A stretch of 64,000 nucleotides of DNA from the NCBI RefSeq assembly GCF_003112735.1, contig NZ_BFBR01000011.1:1-64000 (forward strand), read 5' to 3'. Of this stretch, positions 34,792-45,050 are shown one piece after another. The notes beneath the pieces were generated by a model. That model saw nothing but the letters and a program-made list of their open reading frames with translations, was not told the DNA's origin and searched no databases. This DNA comes from Candidatus Phycosocius bacilliformis (GTDB lineage: Bacteria; Pseudomonadota; Alphaproteobacteria; Caulobacterales; Aquidulcibacteraceae). Position numbers and translations under genes: made by a program. Within the stretch, counting starts at the first letter, position 1; every line of letters starts with the position of its first letter.

Positions 34792-36402
34792 ATGGCCATT
34801 TCTGCCAATCGACTGGAACTCCTGTCCATCGCCCGCTCGGTGGCCTACGAAAAGAATATCGATGAAGCCATCGTCATTGAGGCTATCGAGGAAGCAATCA
34901 GCAAGGCTGCCCGTGCACGTTATGGTGCGGATCATCACATCGAAGCCCGCATCAATCCGAAGTCGGGTGAATTGACGCTGAAACGCAAGCAAACAGTGGT
35001 GGCTAGCCAAGATGAGGTGGAAAATCCCAGCCAGCAGATCCCGCTGTCGGTTGCCAAACGCATCGACCCCTCGGTTGAGGTCGGTCATGTGTTTGAAGAA
35101 GACCTGCCTTTGTTTGACTTTGGGCGCGTGATGTCGCTGACCGGCAAGCAGGTCATTACCCAACGTGTGCGCGAAGCAGAGCGCGACAAGCAATTTGAAG
35201 AATATAAGGACCGCGTGGCCGACATTATCAACGGCATCGTCAAGCGCGTTGAATATGGCAATGTGATTGTCGACCTTGGGCGTGGGGAAGGCGTGATCCG
35301 TCGGGATCAGACCTTGCCGCGCGAGAACCTCAATATGGGCGACCGGGTGCGCTGCTATATTTATGATGTTCGGCGCGAGCCAAAAGGTCCGCAAATCTTC
35401 CTGTCGCGCGCCCATCCCGGTTTCATGGCCAAGCTGTTCGAGGCCGAAGTGCCTGAAGTCTATGATGGCGTGATCGAAATCAAGGCAGTGGCCCGTGATC
35501 CATCTTCACGTGCCAAAATTGCCGTCTACAGCCACGATAATTCGATCGATCCGGTCGGGGCTTGCGTGGGTATGCGCGGGTCACGCGTGCAGGCTGTGGT
35601 CGGCGAGCTTGGCGGCGAAAAGATCGACATCATCCCTTGGTCCCCCGATCCAGCCACCTTCATCGTCAACGCTTTGCAACCGGCTGAAGTCACCAAAGTG
35701 GTGCTGGATGAAGACGAGAACCGCGTTGAAGTGGTCGTGCCTGATGAACAATTGAGCCTTGCAATCGGCCGTCGCGGCCAGAATGTGCGCTTGGCCAGCC
35801 AGTTGACAGGGTGGTCGATCGATATTCTCACCGAAGAAGAAGAACGCTCGCGCCGCGAGAAGGAAGCCAATAGCCGCACTGAATTGTTCATGGGCGCGAT
35901 TGACGTCGATGAAATGATGGCACGCCTCTTGGTCTCCGAAGGCTTCGAGACCATTGAAGAACTGGCTTATGTCGATTTGGGTGATCTGCTGCAGATCGAA
36001 GGCTTTGATGAGGATGTGTCGGCAGAGCTGCAAGCCCGTGCGCGCGACTATCTTGAGCGCGCTCAGCAGGAGTTGAACGCGCGGCGCGCCGCCTTGGGTG
36101 TGGAAGATGAGGTGCTGGGCTTGCCCGGCGTCACGTTGGAAATTGCCATCAAGCTGGGTGAAGGCGACGTGAAGACAGTGGAAGATGTCGCCGGTCTGGT
36201 CTCTGACGATTTGCGCGGTTGGTTTGAAGTCAAGAATGGCGAGAAGACCCGCTTCCCAGGCCTGTTGGAAGGCATGAATATGAGCGTGGAACAAGCTGAC
36301 GCTCTGATTATGGCTGCGCGTGTTGCCATGGGCTGGGTGGAAGCCCCGGTTGAGGAAGAAGCTGTCGAAGAGGCGGAGTTGGCCGCCGATGGACAAGACT
36401 GA
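34792..36402 (+). CDS. nusA: Transcription termination/antitermination factor NusA
   Basis: 536 residues: N-terminal RNAP-binding domain (1-125), S1 domain (about 135-200), two KH domains (about 205-345; VGACVGMRGSRVQAVVGELGGEKID and LAIGRRGQNVRLASQLTGW), and C-terminal acidic repeats with helix-hairpin-helix elements (365-520). In other bacteria NusA also controls its own operon through leader terminators, of which one is seen upstream. 32 bp after rimP. Confidence 0.95.
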   Translation: MAISANRLELLSIARSVAYEKNIDEAIVIEAIEEAISKAARARYGADHHIEARINPKSGELTLKRKQTVVASQDEVENPSQQIPLSVAKRIDPSVEVGHVFEEDLPLFDFGRVMSLTGKQVITQRVREAERDKQFEEYKDRVADIINGIVKRVEYGNVIVDLGRGEGVIRRDQTLPRENLNMGDRVRCYIYDVRREPKGPQIFLSRAHPGFMAKLFEAEVPEVYDGVIEIKAVARDPSSRAKIAVYSHDNSIDPVGACVGMRGSRVQAVVGELGGEKIDIIPWSPDPATFIVNALQPAEVTKVVLDEDENRVEVVVPDEQLSLAIGRRGQNVRLASQLTGWSIDILTEEEERSRREKEANSRTELFMGAIDVDEMMARLLVSEGFETIEELAYVDLGDLLQIEGFDEDVSAELQARARDYLERAQQELNARRAALGVEDEVLGLPGVTLEIAIKLGEGDVKTVEDVAGLVSDDLRGWFEVKNGEKTRFPGLLEGMNMSVEQADALIMAARVAMGWVEAPVEEEAVEEAELAADGQD

Positions 36403-37018
36403 GCGCCGCGAGGGCGCCGGCCGGGTCCGGCGCTGCATCGCCACCCAAGAAGTTCAGCCCGAAGCGGGCTTGATCCGCTTCGTGGCGGACCTTGACGGTC
36501 TGTTGTTTCCTGATCCTGCGGCCCGCGCACCGGGTCGGGGTGTTTGGGTGGCTGCCAACCGGCAGGCACTGACGCAAGCAATTGCCAAAAATGCCTTTGC
36601 GCGCAGCCTCAAGCGGCCAGTCAAGCTGCCAGAGGATCTGATTGAGCGGACCGTCACAGGCCTGCGCCAGCGTTGCCTCAACCACCTCTCGCTGGCCCGC
36701 AAAGCCGGTGAATTGGTGATTGGCAGCGACCAAGTCGCCGCCGCTTTACGGGCTGCGGCTCCATCGTGGCGGATCGAGGCGTGCGATGGATCGGCCGATG
36801 GTCGCGGCAAGCTCGATGGTCTTGCGCGGGCCTGGGGTGGGGTTCCTACTGCAGGCTGTTTCACTGGGGTGGAAATGGGCATGGCGTTAGGCCGTGATGT
36901 TGTGGTACATGCTGTTTTGTTGCCAGGGCGTTTGGCGGATAGCTGGACGACAGACATCAGGCGGCTGGCGGGGTTTGTTCCCCTGGTGCCCGATGATTGG
37001 CCGAGGGACGGGTCCTGA
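36389..37018 (+). CDS. RNA-binding protein: YlxR (DUF448) fused to an L7Ae/YlxQ-like domain
   Basis: 209 residues. Residues 5-85 are a YlxR domain (RRCIATQEVQPEAGLIRFV, PGRGVWVAANR) and 95-185 an L7Ae-like domain (HLSLARKAGELVIGSDQV). In firmicutes these are the separate genes ylxR and ylxQ between nusA and infB; the fusion is usual in alphaproteobacteria. ATG 36389 lies inside the end of nusA (14-bp overlap). Confidence 0.85.
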   Translation: MDKTERREGAGRVRRCIATQEVQPEAGLIRFVADLDGLLFPDPAARAPGRGVWVAANRQALTQAIAKNAFARSLKRPVKLPEDLIERTVTGLRQRCLNHLSLARKAGELVIGSDQVAAALRAAAPSWRIEACDGSADGRGKLDGLARAWGGVPTAGCFTGVEMGMALGRDVVVHAVLLPGRLADSWTTDIRRLAGFVPLVPDDWPRDGS

Positions 37019-37212
37019 TCCAGGGGCCGGGCCGTTTGGAACTGGACGAAGCCGATCCTGACCGGCACGAGACGCCCGAGCATGGCATGGCTCGTAGGGC
37101 GACTTTTGTGCTGGAAATGCCTGATACCAGTCCCACATATGGGTCCGGTTTCGGGGTCAGGGCAGGGCTCGACGTGAAATTTGATGAAGCGCCGGTGTGT
37201 GCGCAAGGATGA
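36997..37212 (+). CDS. Possible small protein between ylxR and infB
   Basis: A 71-codon frame (TTG start) fills the 196-bp space between ylxR and infB. Codon use (CTG GAC GAA GCC GAT) is like the flanking genes, and it ends 2 bp before the infB ATG, overlapping AAGGATGAGC. No recognisable domain and no Shine-Dalgarno at its start. It may be a coupled small gene or non-coding leader of infB. Confidence 0.25.
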   Translation: MAEGRVLIQGPGRLELDEADPDRHETPEHGMARRATFVLEMPDTSPTYGSGFGVRAGLDVKFDEAPVCAQG

Positions 37213-37214
37213 GC

Positions 37215-39881
37215 ATGAGCGACGGTAACGAGAACGACAATCCAACAGGCCGCAAGCCTTTGACCCTGTCCCGCAATGTGGGCGCTGGCACTGTTCGCCA
37301 GAGCTTTTCGCATGGGCGCACCAATCAAGTGGTGGTCGAAGTCAAGAAAAAGCGCATCATCGGCCCGGGTGAAGCCCCGGCGGCCGGGGGTGCTGGGGCG
37401 GTTCCCAAGCCTGCATTTACCCCGCCAACCCGTCCGGCAGCAGCACCCGCTGCGGCCCCGGCCCGTCCTGCGGCACCTGAAGATCCCCGCCAAGCTCAAC
37501 CCCGCTTGACCAAGACCTTGGGGCTGTCCGAAAGCGAGATGAAGGCCCGTCAGGCCGCGCTTGATCGGGCACGTGAACAGGAACAAGCCCGTCGCCTGCA
37601 GCAGCAAGCCGAAGCCGAACTGCGTCAACGCCGTGAAGAGGCCGACCGTCGCCGGATGGAAGAAGAGCGTCAGCTGGCCGAAGCCGAAGCACAGCGCCGT
37701 CGCCAACAAGAAGAAGAACAACGCGCCGCAGAGGCCCGTCGTGCGGCTGATCTTGCCGAGACCGGGGCTCGGGGCCGTGAGGAGCCTATCGCGCGCGCGC
37801 CAGGGCGGGGCGAGGTTGAGCCTACACCGACCGCTGCCGCTGCCGAAATTGACGAAGCACCTGCCGCAGAAGAAGGCGAAGACGGTGACTTGCTGTCCGA
37901 ACTGGGTGGCCGGGTGAAGCGGCAGAAGGCTGCCGTGGTGCGCCCACCTCCTGTGTCGCGCGCCAAGGGTGCCCAACAGCGTCGCTCGGGCAAATTGACC
38001 ATTACGTCGGCACTTGGTGATGATTCAGATCGCCAACGCTCGCTCGCATCAGTGCGCCGCGCGCGGGAGAAAGAGCGTGATCGTCGCATGCGCATGCTGC
38101 GCGGCCAAGAACAGACCAAGCAAGTCCGCGAAGTGGTGGTGCCTGAAGTCATCACCGTGGCCGAATTGGCCAACCGGATGGCTGAACGCCTGACCGATGT
38201 CATCAAATATTTGATGAAACAGGGTCAGATGATGAAAGGTGCCGACAATCTGGACGCTGATACGGCTGAACTGATTGTCACCGACTTTGGCCATACGGTG
38301 AAGCGTGTGGCTGAATCGGACGTGGAAATTGGCCTTGAAGGTGAGGCTGATACTGACGCCAACCTGCAGCCCCGTCCTGCGGTGGTCACCATCATGGGTC
38401 ACGTTGACCATGGCAAGACCTCGCTTCTCGATGCCATTCGCTCAACCGACACTGTCAAAGGCGAGGCGGGCGGCATTACCCAGCATATTGGTGCCTATCA
38501 GGTGCGGCTGGCCAATGGTGAGCGGATTACCTTCCTCGATACCCCAGGCCACGCGGCCTTCTCCAGCATGCGCGCACGCGGTGCCAGCGTAACCGATGTG
38601 GTGGTGCTGGTGGTGGCTGCCGATGATGGCGTGATGCCCCAGACGGTTGAGGCCATCAATCACGCCAAGGCTGCAGGTGTGCCCATGATTGTGGCGGTCA
38701 ATAAGGTCGACAAGCCCGATGCCAATCCGCAAAAGGTGTTGAACGAACTGCTGCAATATGAAGTTCTGACCGAAGCTGTCGGTGGTGACACGCTGTGGGT
38801 GCCGGTCTCGGCCAAGGAGCGCACCAATCTCGACACATTGTTGGAAACCATCCTGTTGCAATCAGAAATCCTCGATCTGCGCGCCAATCCTGATCGCGCA
38901 GCCGAAGGGGCTGTGATTGAAGCCAAGCTCGATAAGGGACGCGGGGCGGTTGCCACCGTGCTGGTTCAGCGCGGCACTTTGAAGCGCGGCGATCTGGTGG
39001 TGGCCGGCACCCAATGGGGCCGCGTGCGCGCCTTGATGGATGAACGTGGCCAGACCTTGCAATCGGCTGGCCCCTCCCAACCAGTGGAAATCCTCGGCCT
39101 CGATGGCGCACCAGAACCAGGTGATGTCGTCGTGGTGGTGGAAAATGAAGCCCGTGCCCGCGAAGTCACCGATTACCGCATTCGCATGAAGCGGGAAAAA
39201 GTGGTTGTGCGGCAGACGGCCCGCTCGGGTCTGGAAGCCATGTTGGCCCGGATCAAGGATGCTGAAGTCAAGGAATTCCCGCTCATCGTTAAAGCCGATG
39301 TCGGTGGGTCTGCTGAAGCCATCACCGCGGCGCTTGAGAAGCTGTCGACTGATGAAGTACGCGCCAAGGTGATCCACCAGGCTGTGGGCGGCATCACCGA
39401 AAGCGATGTGCTATTGGCCAAGTCATCTGGCGCACCCATCTTGGCCTTCAATACGCGGGCACAGAAGCAAGTGCGCGATCTGGCTGAGCACGAAGGCGTC
39501 GAGATCCGCTATTATTCGATCATCTACAACTTGCTTGATGACGTAAAAGACATTCTGTCGGGCATGCTGGAGCCAGAGCGCAAGGAGACCTTCCTTGGCT
39601 ATGCCCAAATCCTGCAGGTGTTCAATATCACCAAGGTCGGCAAGATTGCCGGGTGCAAGATCAACGAAGGCAATATCCGCCGGGGTTGTGGCGTCCGTCT
39701 GTTGCGCGACGATGTCGTGATCCACGAAGGCAAGCTGTCGACTTTGAAACGCTTCAAGGACGAAGTCAGCGAAGTCTCGGCCGGTCAAGAATGTGGTATG
39801 GCATTTGAAGGCTATCAGGACCTGCGCGAAGGCGATCTGATTGAGTGCTTCGACGTGCAGATCATCAAGCGCTCGCTCTAA
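37215..39881 (+). CDS. infB: Translation initiation factor IF-2
   Basis: 888 residues. A long N-terminal extension rich in Ala/Glu/Arg (about 40-260, coiled-coil-like [16 protein letters not shown]) precedes the IF2-N domain and the GTPase: G1 GHVDHGKTS at about 396-404, G3 DTPGH, G4 NKVDKPDA, followed by domains II-IV that bind fMet-tRNA. ATG 37215 has AAGGA at correct distance; GTG 37197 and ATG 37209 are alternatives. Confidence 0.95.
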   Translation: MSDGNENDNPTGRKPLTLSRNVGAGTVRQSFSHGRTNQVVVEVKKKRIIGPGEAPAAGGAGAVPKPAFTPPTRPAAAPAAAPARPAAPEDPRQAQPRLTKTLGLSESEMKARQAALDRAREQEQARRLQQQAEAELRQRREEADRRRMEEERQLAEAEAQRRRQQEEEQRAAEARRAADLAETGARGREEPIARAPGRGEVEPTPTAAAAEIDEAPAAEEGEDGDLLSELGGRVKRQKAAVVRPPPVSRAKGAQQRRSGKLTITSALGDDSDRQRSLASVRRAREKERDRRMRMLRGQEQTKQVREVVVPEVITVAELANRMAERLTDVIKYLMKQGQMMKGADNLDADTAELIVTDFGHTVKRVAESDVEIGLEGEADTDANLQPRPAVVTIMGHVDHGKTSLLDAIRSTDTVKGEAGGITQHIGAYQVRLANGERITFLDTPGHAAFSSMRARGASVTDVVVLVVAADDGVMPQTVEAINHAKAAGVPMIVAVNKVDKPDANPQKVLNELLQYEVLTEAVGGDTLWVPVSAKERTNLDTLLETILLQSEILDLRANPDRAAEGAVIEAKLDKGRGAVATVLVQRGTLKRGDLVVAGTQWGRVRALMDERGQTLQSAGPSQPVEILGLDGAPEPGDVVVVVENEARAREVTDYRIRMKREKVVVRQTARSGLEAMLARIKDAEVKEFPLIVKADVGGSAEAITAALEKLSTDEVRAKVIHQAVGGITESDVLLAKSSGAPILAFNTRAQKQVRDLAEHEGVEIRYYSIIYNLLDDVKDILSGMLEPERKETFLGYAQILQVFNITKVGKIAGCKINEGNIRRGCGVRLLRDDVVIHEGKLSTLKRFKDEVSEVSAGQECGMAFEGYQDLREGDLIECFDVQIIKRSL

Positions 39882-39890
39882 TCACGCGAT

Positions 39891-39915
39891 CCCCTGCCTC
39901 TGATCGAGGCGGGGG
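39891..39915 (+). other. Stem-loop between infB and rbfA
   Basis: CCCCTGCCTC (39891-39900) pairs with GAGGCGGGGG (39906-39915) around TGATC: ten pairs including one G-U. No U-run follows, so it is more likely an RNA processing or stability element than a terminator. Confidence 0.55.
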
Positions 39916-39992
39916 AATGCCCGCTCCGGGCCATTTCTTATCCTCCGCCATGTCTGGCCGACACCAGCATGTGCGCATCAGGCAGAAGCATC

Positions 39993-40400
39993 ATGTCAAA
40001 TCGTTTCGACTCATCCTTAGGCCCAAGCCAGCGGCAATTGCGGGCGGGGGAAAATATCCGCCACGTCTTGGTTGATATCCTGCGTCGGGGCGACATTCGT
40101 GATCCGGCCTTGGCAGGCAAGAGCATCACCGTGGGTGAGGTGCGTATGAGCCCTGACCTCAAGCATGCGACTGTCTTTGTGGCTGCTTTGGGAATTGAAG
40201 ATGCCGACGAGATTGCCGCTGCGCTGAATCGGGCCGCCCGTTTCCTGCGCGGTGAATGTGGACGTGTACTGGCGACCAAATTTACCCCGGACCTGCGCTT
40301 CATTGCAGATACCTCGTATGACGCAGCCTCGAAGATGAATGAGCTGTTCAACGACCCCAAGGTGCGTGCTGATCTGGCAAAGTCTGGGGACGAGGCCTGA
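39993..40400 (+). CDS. rbfA: 30S ribosome-binding factor RbfA
   Basis: 135 residues, a KH-like cold-shock protein for 16S 5'-helix maturation. [47 protein letters not shown] and [23 protein letters not shown] match the family. ATG 39993 is preferred over 39969 because the SNRFDS.. start is usual. The stop overlaps truB as TGATG. Confidence 0.92.
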   Translation: MSNRFDSSLGPSQRQLRAGENIRHVLVDILRRGDIRDPALAGKSITVGEVRMSPDLKHATVFVAALGIEDADEIAAALNRAARFLRGECGRVLATKFTPDLRFIADTSYDAASKMNELFNDPKVRADLAKSGDEA

Positions 40401-41362
40401 TGTCGCGTCGCAAAAAAGGTCAGGACGTGCATGGCTGGTTGGTGCTGGATAAAGACCTCCACCTCACCTCCACCGATGCCGTAACCCGCGTGCGTCGGGC
40501 ATTTGATGCGCGCAAGGCGGGCCATGCCGGCACACTCGACCCCTTGGCGACTGGCATTTTGCCGATCGCACTGGGTGAGGCCACCAAGACCGTGGCTTGG
40601 TTGATGGAGGCCGAAAAATCCTATCGCTTCACCATCGCCTGGGGTGCTTCAACCGACACCCAAGACCGGGAAGGCAAAATCATCGCCACGTCGGATGTCC
40701 GGCCCAGTAAGACTGCGATCGAAGAGGCTCTGGCAGGCTTTATCGGTGAGATCCAGCAGGTTCCACCAATCTATAGCGCGATCAAAGTTGCCGGTGAGCG
40801 GGCCTATGATCTGGCCCGTGATGGCGAAGTGCCTGAACTTCAAGCACGCACCGTCGTGCTGCATGAGGCCCATTTGGTCGATATGCCTGATGCCGATCAC
40901 GCCACCATTGAATGCCGCTGTGGCAAGGGATTTTACGTCCGCGCCTTGGCGCGCGATCTGGCCTCTGTCCTTGGTGCTGAGGGCCATGTCAGCGCCCTGC
41001 GTCGCACATCGGTCGGCCCCTTCCACGAGAGCGCAGCAATAACACTGGAAAAGCTTCAGGAATTGTGCCATAGCGACGCCGCGTCCGAAGGCCTTTTGCC
41101 AGTTGAGACCGCGCTGGACGACATCCCGGCGCTGGCCGTAACAGCGGAAGAGGCTTTCAGGCTGCGGCAAGGCCGCGGGATTGTTCTTCTCCCCCACCAG
41201 GTTGAAGAGTTGCGCAGCAAGCGCAAGCCAAGAATTGTTTCCGGCGAAGATATGAGCCGGGCAGCCTTGGCCCTTCTGCATGGCCAAGCCGTGGCAATCG
41301 GAGACGCACGCGCGGGTCGGTTTGAACCGATCCGGGTGTTTCAACTCAGTGCGCGCGATTGA
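40400..41362 (+). CDS. truB: tRNA pseudouridine(55) synthase
   Basis: 320 residues. [24 protein letters not shown], then [24 protein letters not shown] with the catalytic Asp of the TLDPLA motif (Asp47), and the C-terminal PUA-like segment (250-320). Forms pseudouridine 55 in the tRNA T-loop. Confidence 0.93.
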   Translation: MSRRKKGQDVHGWLVLDKDLHLTSTDAVTRVRRAFDARKAGHAGTLDPLATGILPIALGEATKTVAWLMEAEKSYRFTIAWGASTDTQDREGKIIATSDVRPSKTAIEEALAGFIGEIQQVPPIYSAIKVAGERAYDLARDGEVPELQARTVVLHEAHLVDMPDADHATIECRCGKGFYVRALARDLASVLGAEGHVSALRRTSVGPFHESAAITLEKLQELCHSDAASEGLLPVETALDDIPALAVTAEEAFRLRQGRGIVLLPHQVEELRSKRKPRIVSGEDMSRAALALLHGQAVAIGDARAGRFEPIRVFQLSARD

Positions 41363-41390
41363 ACCCGCCGCCAACCCAAAGGAAACCACG

Positions 41391-41660
41391 ATGTCGGTAT
41401 CACCAGAGCGCAAGCTCGAAATCATGAAAGAACATGGACTGGCCGCGAATGACACGGGCAGCCCAGAAGTCCAGATCGCAATCCTGACCGAACGGATTGC
41501 CAATCTGACCGAGCATTTCAAGACCCATAAGAAGGACAACCACTCCCGTCGTGGTCTCCTTGCAATGGTGTCGTTGCGTCGCCGTCTGCTCGACTATGTG
41601 AAGTCGCGCGATGTGGCACGCTATCAGGCCATCATCAGCAAGCATGGTCTGCGCCGTTAA
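41391..41660 (+). CDS. rpsO: 30S ribosomal protein S15
   Basis: 89 residues, full length. [36 protein letters not shown] and the C-terminal [15 protein letters not shown] are S15 hallmarks. ATG 41391 follows AAGGA. The usual truB-rpsO-pnp order is kept, and a strong terminator follows it. Confidence 0.95.
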   Translation: MSVSPERKLEIMKEHGLAANDTGSPEVQIAILTERIANLTEHFKTHKKDNHSRRGLLAMVSLRRRLLDYVKSRDVARYQAIISKHGLRR

Positions 41661-41681
41661 GGCATCATAACAGGACACAAA

Positions 41682-41708
41682 GGGCGGTGCGGCATGCGCC
41701 GCCCTTTT
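41682..41708 (+). terminator. Intrinsic terminator after rpsO
   Basis: GGGCGG-T-GC (41682-41690) pairs with GC-G-CCGCCC (41696-41704) around GGCAT, then TTTT. It would end most rpsO transcripts before pnp. Confidence 0.8.
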
Positions 41709-41716
41709 GCTATTGG

Positions 41717-41879
41717 TCTGGTGGCGTGACGCGACCAGATCAGGGGTGGATTGCTCTACCCCGGTACGAAAGATGGCTCCCACATGGGGTGGGTGCCTTC
41801 TCCGGCAAGGACGCCGGACCCCTTGGTTCAGGAAGGCCTGGGCCAAGTTTGTAGGCGGCAGCAACGGGAAGGCCCGTTG
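41717..41879 (+). ncRNA. Structured 5' leader of pnp: six consecutive stem-loops
   Basis: Six hairpins follow one another with hardly a gap: TCTGGT/ACCAGA (41717-41739); GGGGTGGA/TCTACCCC (41743-41762); GGC-T-CCCAC/GTGGG-T-GCC (41775-41797); TCCGGC/GCCGGA (41801-41818); CTTGGTTCAGG/CCTGGGCCAAG (41822-41847); CAACGGG/CCCGTTG (41862-41879). The last three loops read AAGGAC, AAGG and AAGG, resembling the Shine-Dalgarno AAGGA used by pnp at 41889. No coding frame fits. Probably a cis-acting control region for PNPase synthesis, by analogy with the E. coli pnp leader. Confidence 0.65.
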
Positions 41880-41899
41880 ATCTGCCAGAAGGAATGATG

Positions 41900-44107
41900 A
41901 TGTTTGACATAAAGACTGTTTCGCTCGAATGGGGCGGACGCACGTTGACGCTCGAAACTGGCCGCATGGCGCGCCAGGCCGATGGGGCCGTTCTGGCCAC
42001 TTATGGCGATACCCAAGTGCTGGCGACTGCCGTTGGCGCACGCTCTGCCAAGCCAGGGATCGACTTTTTCCCCCTGACTGTGAATTATCAGGAAAAATTC
42101 TACGCAGCTGGCCGTATTCCTGGCGGCTATTTCAAGCGTGAAGGCCGCCCGACCGAGAAGGAAACTCTGGTCTCGCGCCTGATCGACCGCCCAATCCGCC
42201 CCTTGTTTGCCAAGGGCTTCAAGAACGAAACCCAAGTGGTGGCAACTACGCTGTCACACGATCAGGAAAATGATCCTGATATTGTGGCGATGGTGGCATC
42301 TTCAGCAGCACTCGTGCTGTCGGGTCTGCCTTTCATGGGCCCAATCGCCGCTGCCCGCGTTGGCTATATCAATGGCGACTATGTGCTCAACCCGACTGTG
42401 GAACAGCTCAAAGAAAGCGATATGGATCTGGTGGTTGCAGGGACCGCCGACGCCGTCATGATGGTGGAATCGGAAATCTATGAATTGTCCGAAGAAATCG
42501 TGTTGGGCGGGGTATCGTTTGCCCATAAGGCCATGCAGCCCGTGATCGACCTGATCATCTCGCTGGCCGAACAAGCCGCCAAGGAGCCTTGGGACTTCCA
42601 GGCCGAAGATCACAGCGCCGAATATAAGGCGGTGAAGGATCTGATCGGGGCCGAGATTGATGCAGCCTATCGCATCGCCGACAAAGGCAGCCGTCAGGAT
42701 GCCGTTGGTGCCGCCAAAAAGCGGGCAGAAGAGGCATTGGTGGCCTCTGAGACCAAGCCAGACGGCATGGATGGCTCGCTGTTCAAGGCCGTTTGCAAGG
42801 AAGTTGAAAGCGACATCGTGCGCACGGCCATCGTGAAGGAAGGTCGCCGTATCGATGGCCGTCCGGTCGACAAGGTTCGTCCGATCCTTGCTGAAGTCGG
42901 CGTGCTGCCACGGGCGCATGGTTCGTCCTTGTTCACCCGTGGTGAAACCCAAGCACTGGTTGTGGCCACGCTGGGCACTGCCGATGATGAGCAGTTTATC
43001 GATGGGCTGGAAGGCACTTATAAAGAGCGCTTCATGCTGCACTATAACTTTCCTCCGTATTCGGTGGGCGAGGTCGGCCGCATGGGTGGTGCCGGCCGTC
43101 GTGAAATCGGTCACGGCAAGCTCGCTTGGCGGGCCATGCAGGCTGTTCTGCCAAGCCAAGAGCAATTCCCCTACACCATCCGTCTGGTCTCAGAGATCAC
43201 TGAATCCAACGGCTCGTCCTCGATGGCGTCGGTCTGCGGGGCCTCTTTGGCTTTGATGGATGCAGGTGCCCCAATCAGCGCACCTGTTGCCGGTGTGGCC
43301 ATGGGTCTGGTGTTGCAGGATGACGGCAGCTTCGAAGTGCTGACCGACATTCTTGGTGACGAAGATCATTTGGGTGACATGGACTTCAAGGTTGCTGGAA
43401 CCGAGAATGGCATCACCTCGCTGCAAATGGACATCAAGGTGGCCGGCATCACTGAGGAGATCATGAAGGTCGCCCTCACCCGTGCCCATGCTGGCCGGAT
43501 GCACATTCTGGGCGAAATGGCCAAGTCCTTGACCGGCGCCCGGGGTGAGCTCAATGCCTTTGCACCAAAGATCGTCTCCTTCACCATCCCGACCGACAAG
43601 ATCCGCGAAGTGATCGGCACCGGCGGCAAAGTGATCCGCGAGATCGTCGAAAAGACCGGTGCGAAAATCTCGATCGAAGATGATGGCAGCGTGAAAGTCG
43701 CCGCATCCGATCAAGACAAGATTGATGCCGCCGTGAAGTGGGTGAAGAGCATCACTGATGAAGCCGAAGTGGGCAAAATCTACGAAGGCAAAGTCGTCAA
43801 AGTGATGGAATTCGGGGCCTTCGTGAACTTCTTCGGTGCCAAGGATGGCCTCGTCCATATCTCGCAATTGGCCAACCGCAAGGTTGCCAATGTGACCGAT
43901 GTGGTCAAGGAAGGCGACACTGTGAAGGTCAAGCTGATGGGCTTTGATGATCGCGGCAAGACTCGGTTGTCGATGAAGGTCGTCGATCAAGAGACTGGCG
44001 AAGACATTGAAGAGAAGCTGAAGGCCGAACGGGCTGAACGGGGCGAGCCAGAAGAGGTCGATCAACCCCGTGAGCGGAGCGAACGCCCCCGCCGCCGTCG
44101 CGACTAA
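41900..44107 (+). CDS. pnp: Polyribonucleotide nucleotidyltransferase (PNPase)
   Basis: 735 residues: two RNase PH domains (about 10-225 and 310-535; catalytic second domain with [17 protein letters not shown]), an alpha-helical linker, KH domain (about 545-605, [18 protein letters not shown]) and S1 domain (about 615-690). A charged Arg-rich tail ends the protein. ATG 41900 gives the standard MFDIKTVS start; two more ATG codons stand directly before it after AAGGA. Phosphorolytic 3'-5' exonuclease of the degradosome. Confidence 0.95.
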   Translation: MFDIKTVSLEWGGRTLTLETGRMARQADGAVLATYGDTQVLATAVGARSAKPGIDFFPLTVNYQEKFYAAGRIPGGYFKREGRPTEKETLVSRLIDRPIRPLFAKGFKNETQVVATTLSHDQENDPDIVAMVASSAALVLSGLPFMGPIAAARVGYINGDYVLNPTVEQLKESDMDLVVAGTADAVMMVESEIYELSEEIVLGGVSFAHKAMQPVIDLIISLAEQAAKEPWDFQAEDHSAEYKAVKDLIGAEIDAAYRIADKGSRQDAVGAAKKRAEEALVASETKPDGMDGSLFKAVCKEVESDIVRTAIVKEGRRIDGRPVDKVRPILAEVGVLPRAHGSSLFTRGETQALVVATLGTADDEQFIDGLEGTYKERFMLHYNFPPYSVGEVGRMGGAGRREIGHGKLAWRAMQAVLPSQEQFPYTIRLVSEITESNGSSSMASVCGASLALMDAGAPISAPVAGVAMGLVLQDDGSFEVLTDILGDEDHLGDMDFKVAGTENGITSLQMDIKVAGITEEIMKVALTRAHAGRMHILGEMAKSLTGARGELNAFAPKIVSFTIPTDKIREVIGTGGKVIREIVEKTGAKISIEDDGSVKVAASDQDKIDAAVKWVKSITDEAEVGKIYEGKVVKVMEFGAFVNFFGAKDGLVHISQLANRKVANVTDVVKEGDTVKVKLMGFDDRGKTRLSMKVVDQETGEDIEEKLKAERAERGEPEEVDQPRERSERPRRRRD

Positions 44108-44135
44108 GCGTTTCTCTTTTCTCATACTTACCAGC

Positions 44136-44162
44136 GGCGATCCCTTCGGGGGTCGCCGTTTT
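44136..44162 (+). terminator. Intrinsic terminator after pnp
   Basis: GGCGATCCC (44136-44144) pairs with GGGGTCGCC (44149-44157) around a UUCG tetraloop, followed by GTTTTGG. Ends the rimP-pnp transcript. Confidence 0.8.
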
Positions 44163-44190
44163 GGTTTGCCCTGCTTGCACATCTTTACCG

Positions 44191-44336
44191 CTGTCATCCC
44201 CTCCGCAGCGAAGAACGGGGACCTCGTCACGCACATGCGCTTTTGCGCCCCTGCGCTCGGAGGTCCCGGATCGGCTTCGCCGTCCGGGATGACACGGGTG
44301 TGGGTGGTTTTCTTTAATCTGGAACCGTTTTGGTGC
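44191..44336. repeat. Intergenic repeat, copy A (CTGTCAT...ATGACA element)
   Basis: A core from CTGTCATCCC (44191) to GGGATGACAC (44295) with inverted ends and inner GGGGACCTCGT and CCGGATCGGC blocks. Similarity to copy B (44544) continues through TCTGGAACCG to about 44336. Non-coding; the pair is probably a mobile or mosaic intergenic element. Confidence 0.75.
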
Positions 44337-44359
44337 ACCTTGCGTTTCACCAAAACGGT
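44324..44359. repeat. Perfect 12-bp inverted repeat
   Basis: ACCGTTTTGGTG (44324-44335) and CACCAAAACGGT (44348-44359) are exact inverse copies separated by 12 nt, at the right edge of repeat copy A. Without a U-run it does not look like a terminator. Confidence 0.75.
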
Positions 44360-44374
44360 CCATCGAGTTTGAGC

Positions 44375-44464
44375 GCGACAGCTGGGTCGTCAAGTGCGCA
44401 GCTTCGCTGCGTCGCAAGCGATCCGTTTTCGAAGAAAACGGACACTTGACTACCCAGATGTCGC
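44375..44464. repeat. Branched inverted-repeat element (long stem with two internal hairpins)
   Basis: The 22-nt arms 44375-44396 and 44443-44464 (ends GCGACA and TGTCGC) pair with only two mismatches. Inside lie two further perfect hairpins: CGCAGC-TTC-GCTGCG (44397-44411) and TCCGTTTTC-GAA-GAAAACGGA (44422-44442). As DNA or RNA this would fold into a three-way junction. It sits between repeat copies A and B. No coding frame. Confidence 0.75.
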
Positions 44465-44543
44465 AGAAACAATTGTTACAGCGGTTTGGTGGACCATGGG
44501 GATCACCAAAGCGCGTCCAGATAAGAACCCTTCCAACAAACCA

Positions 44544-44680
44544 CTGTCATCTCCGCCGGAGCGAAGAGCGGGGACCTCGTTGCGCATATGCACACTTGCG
44601 GAAAAAGATCCCGGATCGGCTACGCCGTCCGGGATGACAATCGTGTGGGTAGCTTGTTATCTGGAAGCGGTTTGTGTGTT
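44544..44680. repeat. Intergenic repeat, copy B (CTGTCAT...ATGACA element)
   Basis: Second copy in the same orientation as 44191: CTGTCAT at 44544, GGGGACCTCGT near 44570, CCGGATCGGC, and GGGATGACA ending at 44639, then TTATCTGGAAGCGG matching the extension of copy A. Differs from A mainly in the middle, where a Cys/Ala-like GC block is replaced. Confidence 0.75.
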
Positions 44681-44685
44681 GGATA

Positions 44686-45000
44686 TCAGGCTCCAACTGG
44701 CTCTGTTTTAACTGCAAGCCCAAGGTCTACGAGATCGGGCAAAAAGTAGCCTTTAATGCAGTCTATGCTTCTGACGGCGATTTCAGAATGTGTCTTGTGA
44801 TAGATTTGCGCACCCTCAAAGATTGGCTCGCCCTCTACAAACAATCCTCGAACAGTATCAAAGCCGGTCGTCACTGAAAGATTGAGGCGATTAATAACGG
44901 CGCAATCGAGGTATCTCAGTACGGCAATATCCCGGTTATCGCCCTTTGACTTCCTGTTCATCGGTAGAGGCTTGCCGATGCTGGCGAATTCGACCTTCAA
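44686..45000 (-). CDS. Hypothetical protein, second gene of a small accessory pair
   Basis: 104 residues from TTG 45000; the frame is open further to 45099 and reads LDIDLRESQSLLIESYESLK before it, so the true start may be an unusual codon upstream or depend on coupling with the 45051 gene. It contains GKPLPMNRKSKGDNRDIAVLRYLDCAV and FVEGEPIFEGAQIYHKTHSEIAVR. No family recognised. The base composition is more AT-rich than the core genes around it, and it abuts repeat copy B, suggesting acquired DNA. Confidence 0.5.
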   Translation of the reverse strand: MKVEFASIGKPLPMNRKSKGDNRDIAVLRYLDCAVINRLNLSVTTGFDTVRGLFVEGEPIFEGAQIYHKTHSEIAVRSIDCIKGYFLPDLVDLGLAVKTEPVGA

Positions 45001-45050
45001 GCTCTCATACGATTCGATCAGCAGGCTTTGGCTTTCGCGAAGATCGATAT

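Noticed and set aside
43190-44353. A 387-codon open frame antisense to the end of pnp
   Set aside because: It is His/Asp/Phe-rich from reverse reading of pnp codons and runs on through the repeat region; no family features.
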